Part shown: in pieces, positions 8,491-16,202 of the stretch
Numbering within the stretch: position 1 is the first letter of the stretch
How the letters are laid out: each line of letters begins with the position of its first letter
NCBI GenBank assembly: GCA_030151885.1
Contig: JASLCG010000039.1
Location: 1 to 23,298, forward strand
Length of the DNA: 23,298 bases
DNA from: Bacteroides sp.
GTDB taxonomy: Bacteria > Bacteroidota > Bacteroidia > Bacteroidales > Bacteroidaceae
Reading direction: 5' to 3'
Made by a program: the position numbers and the translations under genes
Notes under the pieces: model-generated
What the model was told of the DNA's origin: nothing
What the model saw: only the letters and a program-made list of their open reading frames with translations
Databases searched by the model: none

Positions 8491-10326
8491 TTATTGTTTA
8501 TCTATATCTTTTGTTAACTCTATCCATATATCAGCTCCTTTTTGAGGTCCCAATAGTTCTATGAACTCTTCTTTGGTAGCATCTTTCATTCTTTTGATAC
8601 TTTTAAACTTACGAAGTAGTAGTTCTTTTGTTTTAGGTCCAACACCTTTTATAGTGTCAAGTTCGGATTTAACTTGGCTTTTACTTCTTTGGTCTCTATG
8701 GAACTTAATTGCAAATCTATGAACTTCTTCTTGAATTTGCTCCATTAATTTGAACAATGAGCTGTTGGGCTCCATTCCTATGGTTTGTGCAGGAAACCCA
8801 TATAATAATTCAGAAGTTTTATGTTTATTGTCTTTCGCCAATCCAGCTATTGGAATCTCTAGGTTTAGTAGTTCTAAAGCTTTTCTAACAACCTCCATTT
8901 GTCCTTTTCCTCCATCTGTAATAATTAGGTCGGGTAGGGCGCCGTTCGCCTTTTGAAGGCTACTATACCTTCTTGTTACAATTTCAAACATTGATGCATA
9001 ATCATCGGGCCCTTCTACGGTTTTTATATTAAACTTCCTATAGTCTTTTTTAGAAGGTTTCCCTTTTAAAAATACTATACAAGCTGCAACAGGATTGCTC
9101 CCTTGTATGTTTGAGTTGTCAAAGCTCTCTATGTGCATAGGTAGCTTTGGAAGTTTTAGCTTCTCTTGTATCTCTTTTAATGTTCTTATTTGCCTTTGTG
9201 CAGGATTTAGCTTCTCTGCTTGCTTTAATTTATCTGCTTTATATTGTAATACATTTAGCCTAGATAAATCTAGTAGTTTCTTTTTGTCTCCACGTAAGGG
9301 AATAGTGAATTTTACATCTTCTAGTGCTATTTTTATGGGCTCTGCAAGGACTATCTCTTTTGCCTCACTTTTGAATCGCTCTCTCATTTCAATGATACCC
9401 ATGGCTAGCAAGTCATCATCAGTTTCATCTAGCTTTTTTCTGTATTCAAAAGTGTATGCTTGGGTGATAGCTCCGTTAACAATATGTAGAAAGTTTATAT
9501 ATGCAGATTTGTCTTCGTTAGATTCAATGCTAAACACATCTATATTATTAATAGTATTACTTACTATTTCAGACTTGCTTGTGTAGCTATCTAAAAGCTC
9601 TAGCTTTTGCTTATACTCTTGTGCCTTTTCGAACTCAAGATTTTCAGCGGCTTTTAGCATTTTTGCTTTTAACTTATTGCTGATTTCTCTTGTGTTTCCT
9701 TTTAATATCTCTTTAACCTCTACTATGTTCTCTAAATACTCTGTTTCTGATTGCTTTCCAACACATGGGCCTGCACAGTTTTTTATGTGGTATTCTAAGC
9801 ATACTTTATACTTGCCTTCTTTAATCTTTTCTGGGCTTAGATTTAGCTTACAAGTTCTGATAGGATAGAGTTTTTTTATCAGATCAAGTAAATAATTCAT
9901 AGCTGGTAAGTGTGTGTATGGTCCATAGTAAGAAGATCCATTTTTTATGATCTTTCTTGTTTTAAACACTCTAGGAAAATATTCATTTTGAACACAAATA
10001 GAAGGGTAGGTCTTATCGTCTTTTAGTAAAACATTATATCTGGGTTGATGCTGTTTTATTAGGTTGTTTTCTAATAGAAGGGCATCTTGTTCAGTGTTAA
10101 CTATTATGTACTTTATATTTCTTATTCTTTTTACAAGTACTCTAGTTTTGTTACTTTTTTGGTCTTTATTGAAGTAAGATGAAACCCTTCTTTTTAGATT
10201 TTTAGCTTTCCCTACATATATAATTACTCCCTTCTCATCATAGTACTGATATATTCCAGGAGATTCTGGAAGGCTACTAATGATAAGTTTTAGCTGTTCT
10301 TTGTAGTTGTTTTTATCTTTATCCAT
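8491..10326 (-). CDS. uvrC: Excinuclease ABC subunit C
   Basis: UvrC makes the two incisions in nucleotide excision repair with UvrAB. The GIY-YIG nuclease domain is at the N-terminus (GIYQYYDEKGVIIYVGKAKNL from residue 24 on). A UVR segment (about 205-240) binds UvrB. The C-terminal RNase H-like nuclease is marked by IESFDNSN near 400, followed by a helix-hairpin-helix (LDTIKGVGPKTKELLL). I chose ATG at 10326 (611 aa). The open frame runs upstream to an ATG at 10375-10377, but that adds 17 residues unlike UvrC, lies within an inverted repeat, and would read through the parS-like site that sits 2 bp before the chosen ATG. Family members begin about 10-15 residues before LPExPGIY, which agrees. 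Confidence 0.96.
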   Translation of the reverse strand: MDKDKNNYKEQLKLIISSLPESPGIYQYYDEKGVIIYVGKAKNLKRRVSSYFNKDQKSNKTRVLVKRIRNIKYIIVNTEQDALLLENNLIKQHQPRYNVLLKDDKTYPSICVQNEYFPRVFKTRKIIKNGSSYYGPYTHLPAMNYLLDLIKKLYPIRTCKLNLSPEKIKEGKYKVCLEYHIKNCAGPCVGKQSETEYLENIVEVKEILKGNTREISNKLKAKMLKAAENLEFEKAQEYKQKLELLDSYTSKSEIVSNTINNIDVFSIESNEDKSAYINFLHIVNGAITQAYTFEYRKKLDETDDDLLAMGIIEMRERFKSEAKEIVLAEPIKIALEDVKFTIPLRGDKKKLLDLSRLNVLQYKADKLKQAEKLNPAQRQIRTLKEIQEKLKLPKLPMHIESFDNSNIQGSNPVAACIVFLKGKPSKKDYRKFNIKTVEGPDDYASMFEIVTRRYSSLQKANGALPDLIITDGGKGQMEVVRKALELLNLEIPIAGLAKDNKHKTSELLYGFPAQTIGMEPNSSLFKLMEQIQEEVHRFAIKFHRDQRSKSQVKSELDTIKGVGPKTKELLLRKFKSIKRMKDATKEEFIELLGPQKGADIWIELTKDIDKQ

Positions 10327-10328
10327 AA

Positions 10329-10344
10329 TGTTCCACGTGTAACA
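10329..10344. promoter_or_regulatory. parS-like site A
   Basis: The 16-mer TGTTCCACGTGTAACA matches all 14 fixed positions of the parS consensus TGTTNCACGTGNAACA bound by ParB/Spo0J. It is in the leader of uvrC, two bases ahead of the ATG. An 18-bp version is found again, inverted, at 10964-10981. Family knowledge supports parS near gidA/mnmG; binding is not shown. Confidence 0.7.
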
Positions 10345-10367
10345 AAGTAGTGTTTCTATGATGTAAA

Positions 10368-10411
10368 TATATAACAAACGCCACTTAATTTCAAGCGGCG
10401 TTTGTTATATA
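10368..10411 (-). terminator. Long inverted repeat after apt, probable terminator
   Basis: A 15-bp perfect stem (10368-10382 with 10397-10411) continues past one A-C mismatch to 3 more pairs, leaving a 6-nt loop. It begins 14 bp after the apt stop on the minus strand. The downstream T-tract is interrupted by A and G, so termination may be partial and it may instead stabilise the apt mRNA 3' end. Confidence 0.6.
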
Positions 10412-10424
10412 CTTAGTGTTTTAA

Positions 10425-10949
10425 TTATAGCTCTAAAACACTATCAACTTTTATCTCTTTTGGGAATATTTTTTTTCCTTCAAGTTGCTTTAGTTCTATG
10501 ATGAAGTTTACCATAATCTCTTTGGGACTCATTTGTCTAGCAAGATTTATTGCCGCTTTCATTGTTCCACCTGTAGCAAGTAAGTCATCATGGATAAGAA
10601 CTACGTCATCTTTACCTATTGCATCTTTGTGCATTTGTATTGTATCTGTTCCATACTCTTTACTGTAGCTCTCTTCTATTGTTTCAGCAGGAAGCTTTCC
10701 AGGCTTTCTAATAGTTATAAATCCTGCGCCAAGCTTAGTTGCCAATATTGGGCCCATTATAAAACCTCTAGACTCTATGCCTATTACTTTTGTGATGCCT
10801 TTGTCTTTATACATTTCGTAAAGCAAATCACCAAGATAGTCTAGTGCTTTAGCATCTTTAAATAGGGTTGTGATATCATAAAAAAGTATTCCCTCCGAAG
10901 GGAAGTTGGGCACAGTTCTAATCTCTTTAATTAACTCTTGTTTTGTCAT
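10425..10949 (-). CDS. apt: Adenine phosphoribosyltransferase
   Basis: Apt converts adenine and PRPP to AMP in purine salvage. The 174-residue protein is the usual length. It shows the N-terminal RTVPNFPSEGILFYDITTL hood region, the GIESRGFIMG motif and the PRPP-binding loop VLIHDDLLATGGT at 117-129, with two consecutive Asp. RKPGKLPAET is typical of adenine-specific enzymes. It lies between mnmG and uvrC with a parS-like site at each end of the apt neighbourhood. The gap to mnmG is only 33 bp, so it is probably transcribed with it. Confidence 0.96.
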   Translation of the reverse strand: MTKQELIKEIRTVPNFPSEGILFYDITTLFKDAKALDYLGDLLYEMYKDKGITKVIGIESRGFIMGPILATKLGAGFITIRKPGKLPAETIEESYSKEYGTDTIQMHKDAIGKDDVVLIHDDLLATGGTMKAAINLARQMSPKEIMVNFIIELKQLEGKKIFPKEIKVDSVLEL

Positions 10950-10964
10950 TTTGTATTCATTGAT

Positions 10965-10980
10965 TGTTACACGTGGAACA
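10965..10980. promoter_or_regulatory. parS-like site B
   Basis: TGTTACACGTGGAACA is the exact reverse complement of site A and fits TGTTNCACGTGNAACA at every fixed position. It sits 2 bp beyond the mnmG stop and 15 bp before the apt ATG. With flanking bases the match to site A is 18 bp. Confidence 0.7.
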
Positions 10981-10982
10981 TG

Positions 10983-12857
10983 TTATTTTCTAACCATTAC
11001 AAGGAGTACATTGATGTCACTAGGGGATACTCCTGGAATTCTACTAGCTTGAGCTATATTCTCTGGGTCAATCTTAGCTAGTTTTTCTCTAGCTTCAAAA
11101 GAGAGAGATTGCATTTGTTTATAGTCAAACTTGCCTCTGATTTTTATATTCTCAAGGCGTTTTGTTTTGTCTGCTATTTGTTTCTCTCTTTCGATATACC
11201 CACTATATTTAATAAGTATTTCGGTAGCCTCGATAATTTCCTCTTTTCGGTTGGTTATCTTATCTAACTCTTGTTGCAAAGCTGGTACATGGTTTGCTAA
11301 GCTACTTATATTTAATTGAGGTCTATTTATTAAATCTATTAATTTACAGCCATGTTTTAGAGGTGTTGTACCCAACTGCTCTAATGCAGAGTTAATGGCA
11401 TCTTGTTTAATTGAGTAATTTGATGCAAAGTCTATGAGGTGGTTAATGCTCTCCTGTTTCGTCTTTAATAGATTATATCTTTCACTAGAAGCTAAACCAA
11501 GCTCCCAAGCTTTAGGTGTTAATCTAATATCAGCATCATCCATTCTTAATAGAATACGATACTCAGCTCTAGAAGTAAACATTCTATAAGGCTCATCTAC
11601 TCCTTTAGTTACTAGGTCATCAATAAGAACACCTATATAAGCTTCGTCTCTACCTAAAATAAACTCTTTACCTCCGTGGCAATTTATGTGTGCATTAATA
11701 CCTGCAATAAGTCCTTGCCCAGCAGCCTCTTCATATCCAGTAGTTCCATTTACCTGTCCAGCAAAGAAAAGATTCTTCACTATTTTAGACTCTAATGTGT
11801 GCGTTAACTGAGTAGGATCAAAAAAATCATACTCTATAGCATAGCCAGGTCTGTAAACAGCAACATCTCTAAACGCAGGTATTTGGCGAAGAGCATGTAA
11901 TTGAATATCCATAGGAAGCGAGGAAGAGAATCCATTTAAGTACATCTCATTTGTATCTTCTCCTTCTGGTTCTAAAAACAATTGATGTCGTTCCTTATCT
12001 GGAAAGTTTACAATTTTGGTCTCAACACTAGGGCAGTACCTAGGTCCTATACTTTGGATCTGACCATTATATAGTGGCGAGTCTGTAAGCCCTTTTCTTA
12101 ATACCTCATGAGACTCTGGTGTAGTATAACAAGTCCAACAGGGCAAGTCTTTTAGCTTTTTATAAGGGCTATCTAGAAATGAAAACTTGTGGAAGTCACT
12201 ATCTCCATCTTGCACTTCCATATCTTCAAAGTGAACGCTTCGAGCATCTACTCTTACAGGAGTTCCTGTTTTCATCCTGTCATGTTTAATACCAAAACTA
12301 GCAATAGACTCAGTTAAGTGATATGTTGCTGGTTCTGCCATACGTCCTCCAGGTTGAGTTACCTTTCCTATGTGCATTAAACCGTTAAGGAATGTACCTG
12401 CAGTAACAATAATTGTTTTAGCTGTAAAGTGTGCTTCCCAAAGAGTAGTAAGTCCAACTACTTCTCCGTTTTTCACAAGTAGTTCCTTCACGCTATCTTG
12501 CCAAATATGAAGATTTTCAGTGTGATCTAGAACTTCTCTCCATTCCCATATAAATTTATTTCTATCACACTGAGCTCTTGGGCTCCACATTGCAGGCCCT
12601 TTTGAACGATTTAAAATTCTAAATTGAATAGCTGTTTTATCAGTGATGAGTCCCATCTCTCCACCAAGTGCATCAATCTCTCTAACGATTTGACCTTTGG
12701 CGATGCCACCAATTGCAGGGTTGCAACTCATTTGTGCAACCTTATTCATATCCATAGTTATTAAGCAGGTTTTAGAGCCCATTCTAGCTGCAGCAACAGC
12801 AGCTTCACAGCCAGCATGGCCAGCGCCAATAACTATTACGTCATATTTAAAATTCAT
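10983..12857 (-). CDS. mnmG: tRNA uridine 5-carboxymethylaminomethyl modification enzyme, FAD subunit
   Basis: MnmG (GidA) works with MnmE to place a carboxymethylaminomethyl group on U34 of certain tRNAs. The 624-residue protein (E. coli 629) has the N-terminal dinucleotide-binding motif GAGHAGCEAA at 11-20. CNPAIGGIAKGQIVREIDALGGEMG follows, and then TGTFLNG, the second FAD motif TGYEEAAGQGLIAG, and the C-terminal ASRIPGVSPSDINVLL of the MnmE/tRNA-binding domain. In many bacteria this gene is close to oriC and parAB, which makes the parS-like site at its 3' end meaningful. It follows ybeY by 45 bp on the same strand with no terminator. Confidence 0.97.
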   Translation of the reverse strand: MNFKYDVIVIGAGHAGCEAAVAAARMGSKTCLITMDMNKVAQMSCNPAIGGIAKGQIVREIDALGGEMGLITDKTAIQFRILNRSKGPAMWSPRAQCDRNKFIWEWREVLDHTENLHIWQDSVKELLVKNGEVVGLTTLWEAHFTAKTIIVTAGTFLNGLMHIGKVTQPGGRMAEPATYHLTESIASFGIKHDRMKTGTPVRVDARSVHFEDMEVQDGDSDFHKFSFLDSPYKKLKDLPCWTCYTTPESHEVLRKGLTDSPLYNGQIQSIGPRYCPSVETKIVNFPDKERHQLFLEPEGEDTNEMYLNGFSSSLPMDIQLHALRQIPAFRDVAVYRPGYAIEYDFFDPTQLTHTLESKIVKNLFFAGQVNGTTGYEEAAGQGLIAGINAHINCHGGKEFILGRDEAYIGVLIDDLVTKGVDEPYRMFTSRAEYRILLRMDDADIRLTPKAWELGLASSERYNLLKTKQESINHLIDFASNYSIKQDAINSALEQLGTTPLKHGCKLIDLINRPQLNISSLANHVPALQQELDKITNRKEEIIEATEILIKYSGYIEREKQIADKTKRLENIKIRGKFDYKQMQSLSFEAREKLAKIDPENIAQASRIPGVSPSDINVLLVMVRK

Positions 12858-12902
12858 CTACAAAACTTTTTTTATTGAAAACATCAATTGATTTGATAAC
12901 CC

Positions 12903-13349
12903 TTATTGTTTGCATTTAAAACTAGGGTCTAACTCTTGATAAATTGCTAATGCTTCGTTTTCGGCCTGCTCCATTATTTCACGCTCACCAGGGCCTTTGT
13001 CGTTAATGCCACAAAGGTGTAGTATTCCATGAATAATAGTTCTGTGCAGTTCTTGATTGTATGGAGTGTTGAATGTTTCAGCATTTGTTTTAACAGTATC
13101 TATACTGATAAATAAATCGCCAGAAATAATTCTTCCTTTACAATAATCAAAAGTTATAATATCTGTGTAGTAGTCGTGTTGAAGGTATTGTTGGTTAACC
13201 TCTAAGATTTTTTCATCAGAGCAGAAAATATAGGAAAGTTCACCAACTTTACGGTTGTATTTGTTTGCAACTCTTTCAATCCATTTGGGAAGGAGTTGTT
13301 CATTTAATTGAGGCATGTCTGTGCCTTCTGTAAAATAAGTAATAATCAT
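12903..13349 (-). CDS. ybeY: Endoribonuclease YbeY, 16S rRNA maturation
   Basis: YbeY is a zinc-dependent protein for 16S rRNA 3'-end maturation and ribosome quality control. At 148 residues it is the usual size. The family's H-x3-H-x5-H metal site reads H107-G-I-L-H111-L-C-G-I-N-D117: the first two His are kept and the third is Asp. I recall the same Asp in other Bacteroidota, so this looks like a lineage trait rather than decay. The segment YLQHDYYTDIITFDY is strongly conserved. The start at 13349 keeps the first beta strand; starting at M12 would remove it. It is the first gene of the minus block and has a TAAATTTG element 63-70 bp upstream. Confidence 0.95.
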   Translation of the reverse strand: MIITYFTEGTDMPQLNEQLLPKWIERVANKYNRKVGELSYIFCSDEKILEVNQQYLQHDYYTDIITFDYCKGRIISGDLFISIDTVKTNAETFNTPYNQELHRTIIHGILHLCGINDKGPGEREIMEQAENEALAIYQELDPSFKCKQ

Positions 13350-13411
13350 AGTGATATAAAATTAGTTGAAAACACCCACTAAGACATTTTACCTATGGCT
13401 TTGTTTTCATG

Positions 13412-13419
13412 CAAATTTA
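13412..13419 (-). promoter_or_regulatory. -7 element (TAAATTTG) for ybeY-mnmG
   Basis: This is a full match to TAnnTTTG on the minus strand in the divergent gap, giving a leader of about 56 nt to the ybeY ATG. No -33 element is clear. Confidence 0.4.
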
Positions 13420-13593
13420 GGAATAACTTTCTTTATATAGGTCGTGTTTTAACTAATTTTGCTTTTAATAGTATTTATAATGTGAGTTTTATATTTTAAA
13501 TGTGTTATACATAACTATTTATGTAACCTATTTTAGGCAATGTTTATTACCATTCTTTTAGGGTAAAGAATAACCTTTGTCTGCAAACTTTTA

Positions 13594-13601
13594 TAACTTT
13601 G
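13594..13601 (+). promoter_or_regulatory. -7 element (TAACTTTG) for the ruvB operon
   Basis: TAACTTTG fits TAnnTTTG and lies 24 bp before the ruvB ATG. A TTTG at 13576-13579 is nearby but about 4 bp too close to be a standard -33 element. Confidence 0.45.
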
Positions 13602-13625
13602 TTTGTGTAATAATTCGAAAAAGAA

Positions 13626-14669
13626 ATGGAAGAAGATTTTGATATTCGCGACAGCCATATTTCCACGCGAGAAAGAGAGTTTGAAAATGCTTTAAGACCT
13701 CTAACTTTCGATGATTTCAGTGGACAAGATAAGGTTGTTGAGAACTTAACAATATTTGTAAAGGCTGCTAAGTTAAGAGGAGAGGCTCTTGATCATGTAT
13801 TACTTCATGGTCCTCCTGGTCTTGGAAAAACTACACTTTCAAATATCATAGCTAATGAGTTAGGTGTTGGATTTAAGGTGACTTCTGGACCTGTATTAGA
13901 TAAGCCAGGAGATTTAGCTGGAGTTCTAACTAGCTTAGAGCCGAATGATGTGCTTTTTATTGATGAAATACATCGACTTTCTCCTGTGGTTGAAGAGTAC
14001 TTATACTCTGCTATGGAAGATTATCGTATCGACATAATGATTGATAAAGGTCCTTCGGCAAGAAGTATTCAGATTGATTTAAATCCGTTTACTTTAGTGG
14101 GCGCAACGACTAGAAGTGGATTGTTAACAGCTCCACTACGGGCAAGGTTTGGAATCAATATGCACTTAGAGTATTATGATGACTCTGTATTATCTAAAAT
14201 TATTACAAGATCATCTACTATATTAGATGTTCCTTGTAGTGATAGAGCTGCTCAAGAAATAGCCTCGAGGAGTAGGGGAACACCCCGTATTGCTAATGCT
14301 CTGTTAAGACGTGTGAGAGACTTTGCGCAAGTGAAAGGAGATGGAACAATTGAGTTAGCTATTGCACAGTTCTCTTTAGAGGCTTTGAATATTGATAAAT
14401 ATGGTTTAGATGATATAGACAATAAAATTCTATGTACAATTATAGATAAGTTTAATGGTGGACCTGTGGGTATTACAACCATTGCAACTGCATTGGGAGA
14501 AGATGCAGGTACTATTGAAGAGGTTTATGAGCCATTTTTAATTAAAGAGGGATTTATAAAAAGAACACCAAGAGGGCGAGAGGTAACAGTATTAGCTTAT
14601 AAGCATTTAGGTAGGAGGTTGAATGACAACTTGTCTCATAATGCACTTTTTAATGATTTTGAAGACTAA
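13626..14669 (+). CDS. ruvB: Holliday junction branch migration helicase RuvB
   Basis: RuvB is the hexameric AAA+ motor that, with RuvA, drives branch migration in recombinational repair. The 347-residue protein has LRPLTFDDFSGQ near the start and Walker A GPPGLGKTT at 62-70. Walker B/DEIHR is at 113-117. GATTRSGLLTAPLRARFG carries sensor and Arg residues, and SRGTPRIANALLRRVRDFA marks the small lid domain. The C-terminal winged helix includes GGPVGITTIA and RTPRGRE. Only 3 bp separate its stop from the flippase start, so it leads a three-gene operon. Confidence 0.97.
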   Translation: MEEDFDIRDSHISTREREFENALRPLTFDDFSGQDKVVENLTIFVKAAKLRGEALDHVLLHGPPGLGKTTLSNIIANELGVGFKVTSGPVLDKPGDLAGVLTSLEPNDVLFIDEIHRLSPVVEEYLYSAMEDYRIDIMIDKGPSARSIQIDLNPFTLVGATTRSGLLTAPLRARFGINMHLEYYDDSVLSKIITRSSTILDVPCSDRAAQEIASRSRGTPRIANALLRRVRDFAQVKGDGTIELAIAQFSLEALNIDKYGLDDIDNKILCTIIDKFNGGPVGITTIATALGEDAGTIEEVYEPFLIKEGFIKRTPRGREVTVLAYKHLGRRLNDNLSHNALFNDFED

Positions 14670-14672
14670 AAA

Positions 14673-16193
14673 ATGAAGGAGAAAAGTCAACACGAAGGAT
14701 CACAAAAAGGATATAAAGGGCTTGTTAGTGATATAATGATTTATGGCGCCAGTAGTATAATAGGGCGTTTCTTAAACTATTTACTAGTTCCACTTTACGT
14801 AGCTGTAATGCCGGCTAAGACAGGTAGCTATGGAATGGTAACTAATATGTATGCTATAATAGCATTACTACTTGTTGTATTGACGTTTGGAATGGAAACT
14901 GGTTTTTTCTACTTTGCCAACAAGAAGAGAGAAGAAGCTAATAAGGTTTTTTCAACAATACTGATAGCACTAGGAGTAGCCTCTGGTTTGTTTGTAAGCC
15001 TTACTTTCTTAAATAGCCACGCAATAGCTAACTGGTTGGGATATGCTAATCATCCAGAGCACTTAGAAATGATGTTTATAGTTGTTGCTATAGATGCGTT
15101 TATGAGTATTTTATTTGCTTATTTAAGGTTTCAAGGTAAGGCTATTAAGTTTGCTGGGGTGCGTCTGTTTTTTGTGTTTACAAATATTTTAATGAATATA
15201 TTCCTCTTAGTTTGGGCTCCAAAGCTTCAAATTCATTTTCCTGAAATGATGTCCTGGTATAGCTTTTCAGACTTAGAAGGGTATGTATTTCTTGCAAACT
15301 TAATAGCTACAAGTTTACAAATGTTATTCTTCGTACCAGAGCTTAAATCTTTAAACTATGTGTTTGATTGGAGAATATTTAAAGAGGTATTTTCTTACTC
15401 TTTTCCTGTTCTAATACTAGGTATAGCTGGGATATTAAGTCAATCTTTTGATAAAATAATATTCCCAATAGTTTATCCAGACACAAAAAAAGGAGTGGTA
15501 GAGCTTGGTATTTATGGTGCTGCTACAAAAATAGCTATGATTATGGCTATGTGTACACAAGCATTTAGGTATGCATATGAACCTTTTGTTTTTAGTAAAA
15601 ATAAAGAAGGTGGAAAAAGTAAAATAATTTATGCTGAGGTTATGAAGTATTTTATAATCTTCACTATATTGGGCTTCTTGGCTGTAGTATTTTACCTTGA
15701 CTTTATTAAGTACATCATTAAACCTGACTATTGGGATGGGTTAAGAGTTGTTCCGATAGTTATGATGACTGAAATTTTTATTGGTATATATTTTAACTTA
15801 GCATACTGGTATAAATTGATAGGAAAAACAATATGGGGGGCTATCTTCTCTATTATAGGTTGTGCAATTATTATTGGACTAAATCTATACTACATACCAA
15901 TATATGGATATATGGCATGTGCATGGGCAGGTTTTATAGGCTATCTATTAATCATGATATTGTCTTATGTTATAGGTCAAATAAAAAATCCTATAGATTA
16001 TGACTTGAAGAGAATTGGGTTGTATGTAGTTTTAGCTTTAATATTGTATGGGGCTAACTCTTTAGTAAATTTTGATAACTTCTATTTAAGAATGACATTT
16101 AGAACAATGTTATTGATATTATATGTAGGGGTTGTAATTAAAAAAGATTTGCCTCTAAATAAAATCCCATTAATCAATAAATATTTTAAATAA
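14673..16193 (+). CDS. Polysaccharide flippase (MOP superfamily, PST/Wzx-like)
   Basis: The 506-residue integral membrane protein has about 14 hydrophobic helices. The N-terminus DIMIYGASSIIGRFLNYLLVPLY is the usual start of oligosaccharide flippases of the MVF/PST type, which move lipid-linked glycans across the inner membrane. No glycosyltransferase genes are near, so its substrate is unknown; location behind ruvB suggests a conserved housekeeping role, not a capsule locus. The ATG follows the ruvB stop by 3 bp. It ends 9 bp before the DUF389 gene. Confidence 0.88.
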   Translation: MKEKSQHEGSQKGYKGLVSDIMIYGASSIIGRFLNYLLVPLYVAVMPAKTGSYGMVTNMYAIIALLLVVLTFGMETGFFYFANKKREEANKVFSTILIALGVASGLFVSLTFLNSHAIANWLGYANHPEHLEMMFIVVAIDAFMSILFAYLRFQGKAIKFAGVRLFFVFTNILMNIFLLVWAPKLQIHFPEMMSWYSFSDLEGYVFLANLIATSLQMLFFVPELKSLNYVFDWRIFKEVFSYSFPVLILGIAGILSQSFDKIIFPIVYPDTKKGVVELGIYGAATKIAMIMAMCTQAFRYAYEPFVFSKNKEGGKSKIIYAEVMKYFIIFTILGFLAVVFYLDFIKYIIKPDYWDGLRVVPIVMMTEIFIGIYFNLAYWYKLIGKTIWGAIFSIIGCAIIIGLNLYYIPIYGYMACAWAGFIGYLLIMILSYVIGQIKNPIDYDLKRIGLYVVLALILYGANSLVNFDNFYLRMTFRTMLLILYVGVVIKKDLPLNKIPLINKYFK

Positions 16194-16202
16194 TTTAAGC
16201 AT

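Larger units (their letters stand above)
13350..13625. other. AT-rich divergent intergenic region
   Basis: This 276-bp gap separates the leftward ybeY block from the rightward ruvB operon. It holds a -7 element for each direction and an imperfect inverted repeat near 13503-13529 (GTTATACATAA / TTTATGTAAC with a 2-nt bulge). I see no gene, tRNA or full DnaA box in it. Confidence 0.6.

Noticed and set aside
9095..9586. 163-codon plus-strand open frame inside uvrC
   Set aside because: Ser/Leu/Phe-rich translation typical of the reverse strand of an AT-rich gene; the minus-strand UvrC frame is clearly real.
10327..10377. Longer UvrC start (628 residues) at 10377
   Set aside because: The 17 added residues do not look like UvrC, and the segment covers an inverted repeat and the parS-like site. 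The ATG at 10326 gives the family-typical N-terminus.
12903..13349. YbeY as an inactive or decayed gene because the third His is missing
   Set aside because: The rest of the protein is highly conserved, and Asp at this place appears common in Bacteroidota.
13350..13625. oriC
   Set aside because: AT-rich and divergent, but no set of DnaA boxes (TTATCCACA) is present and dnaA/dnaN are not in the window. Kept only as a low-interest hypothesis.
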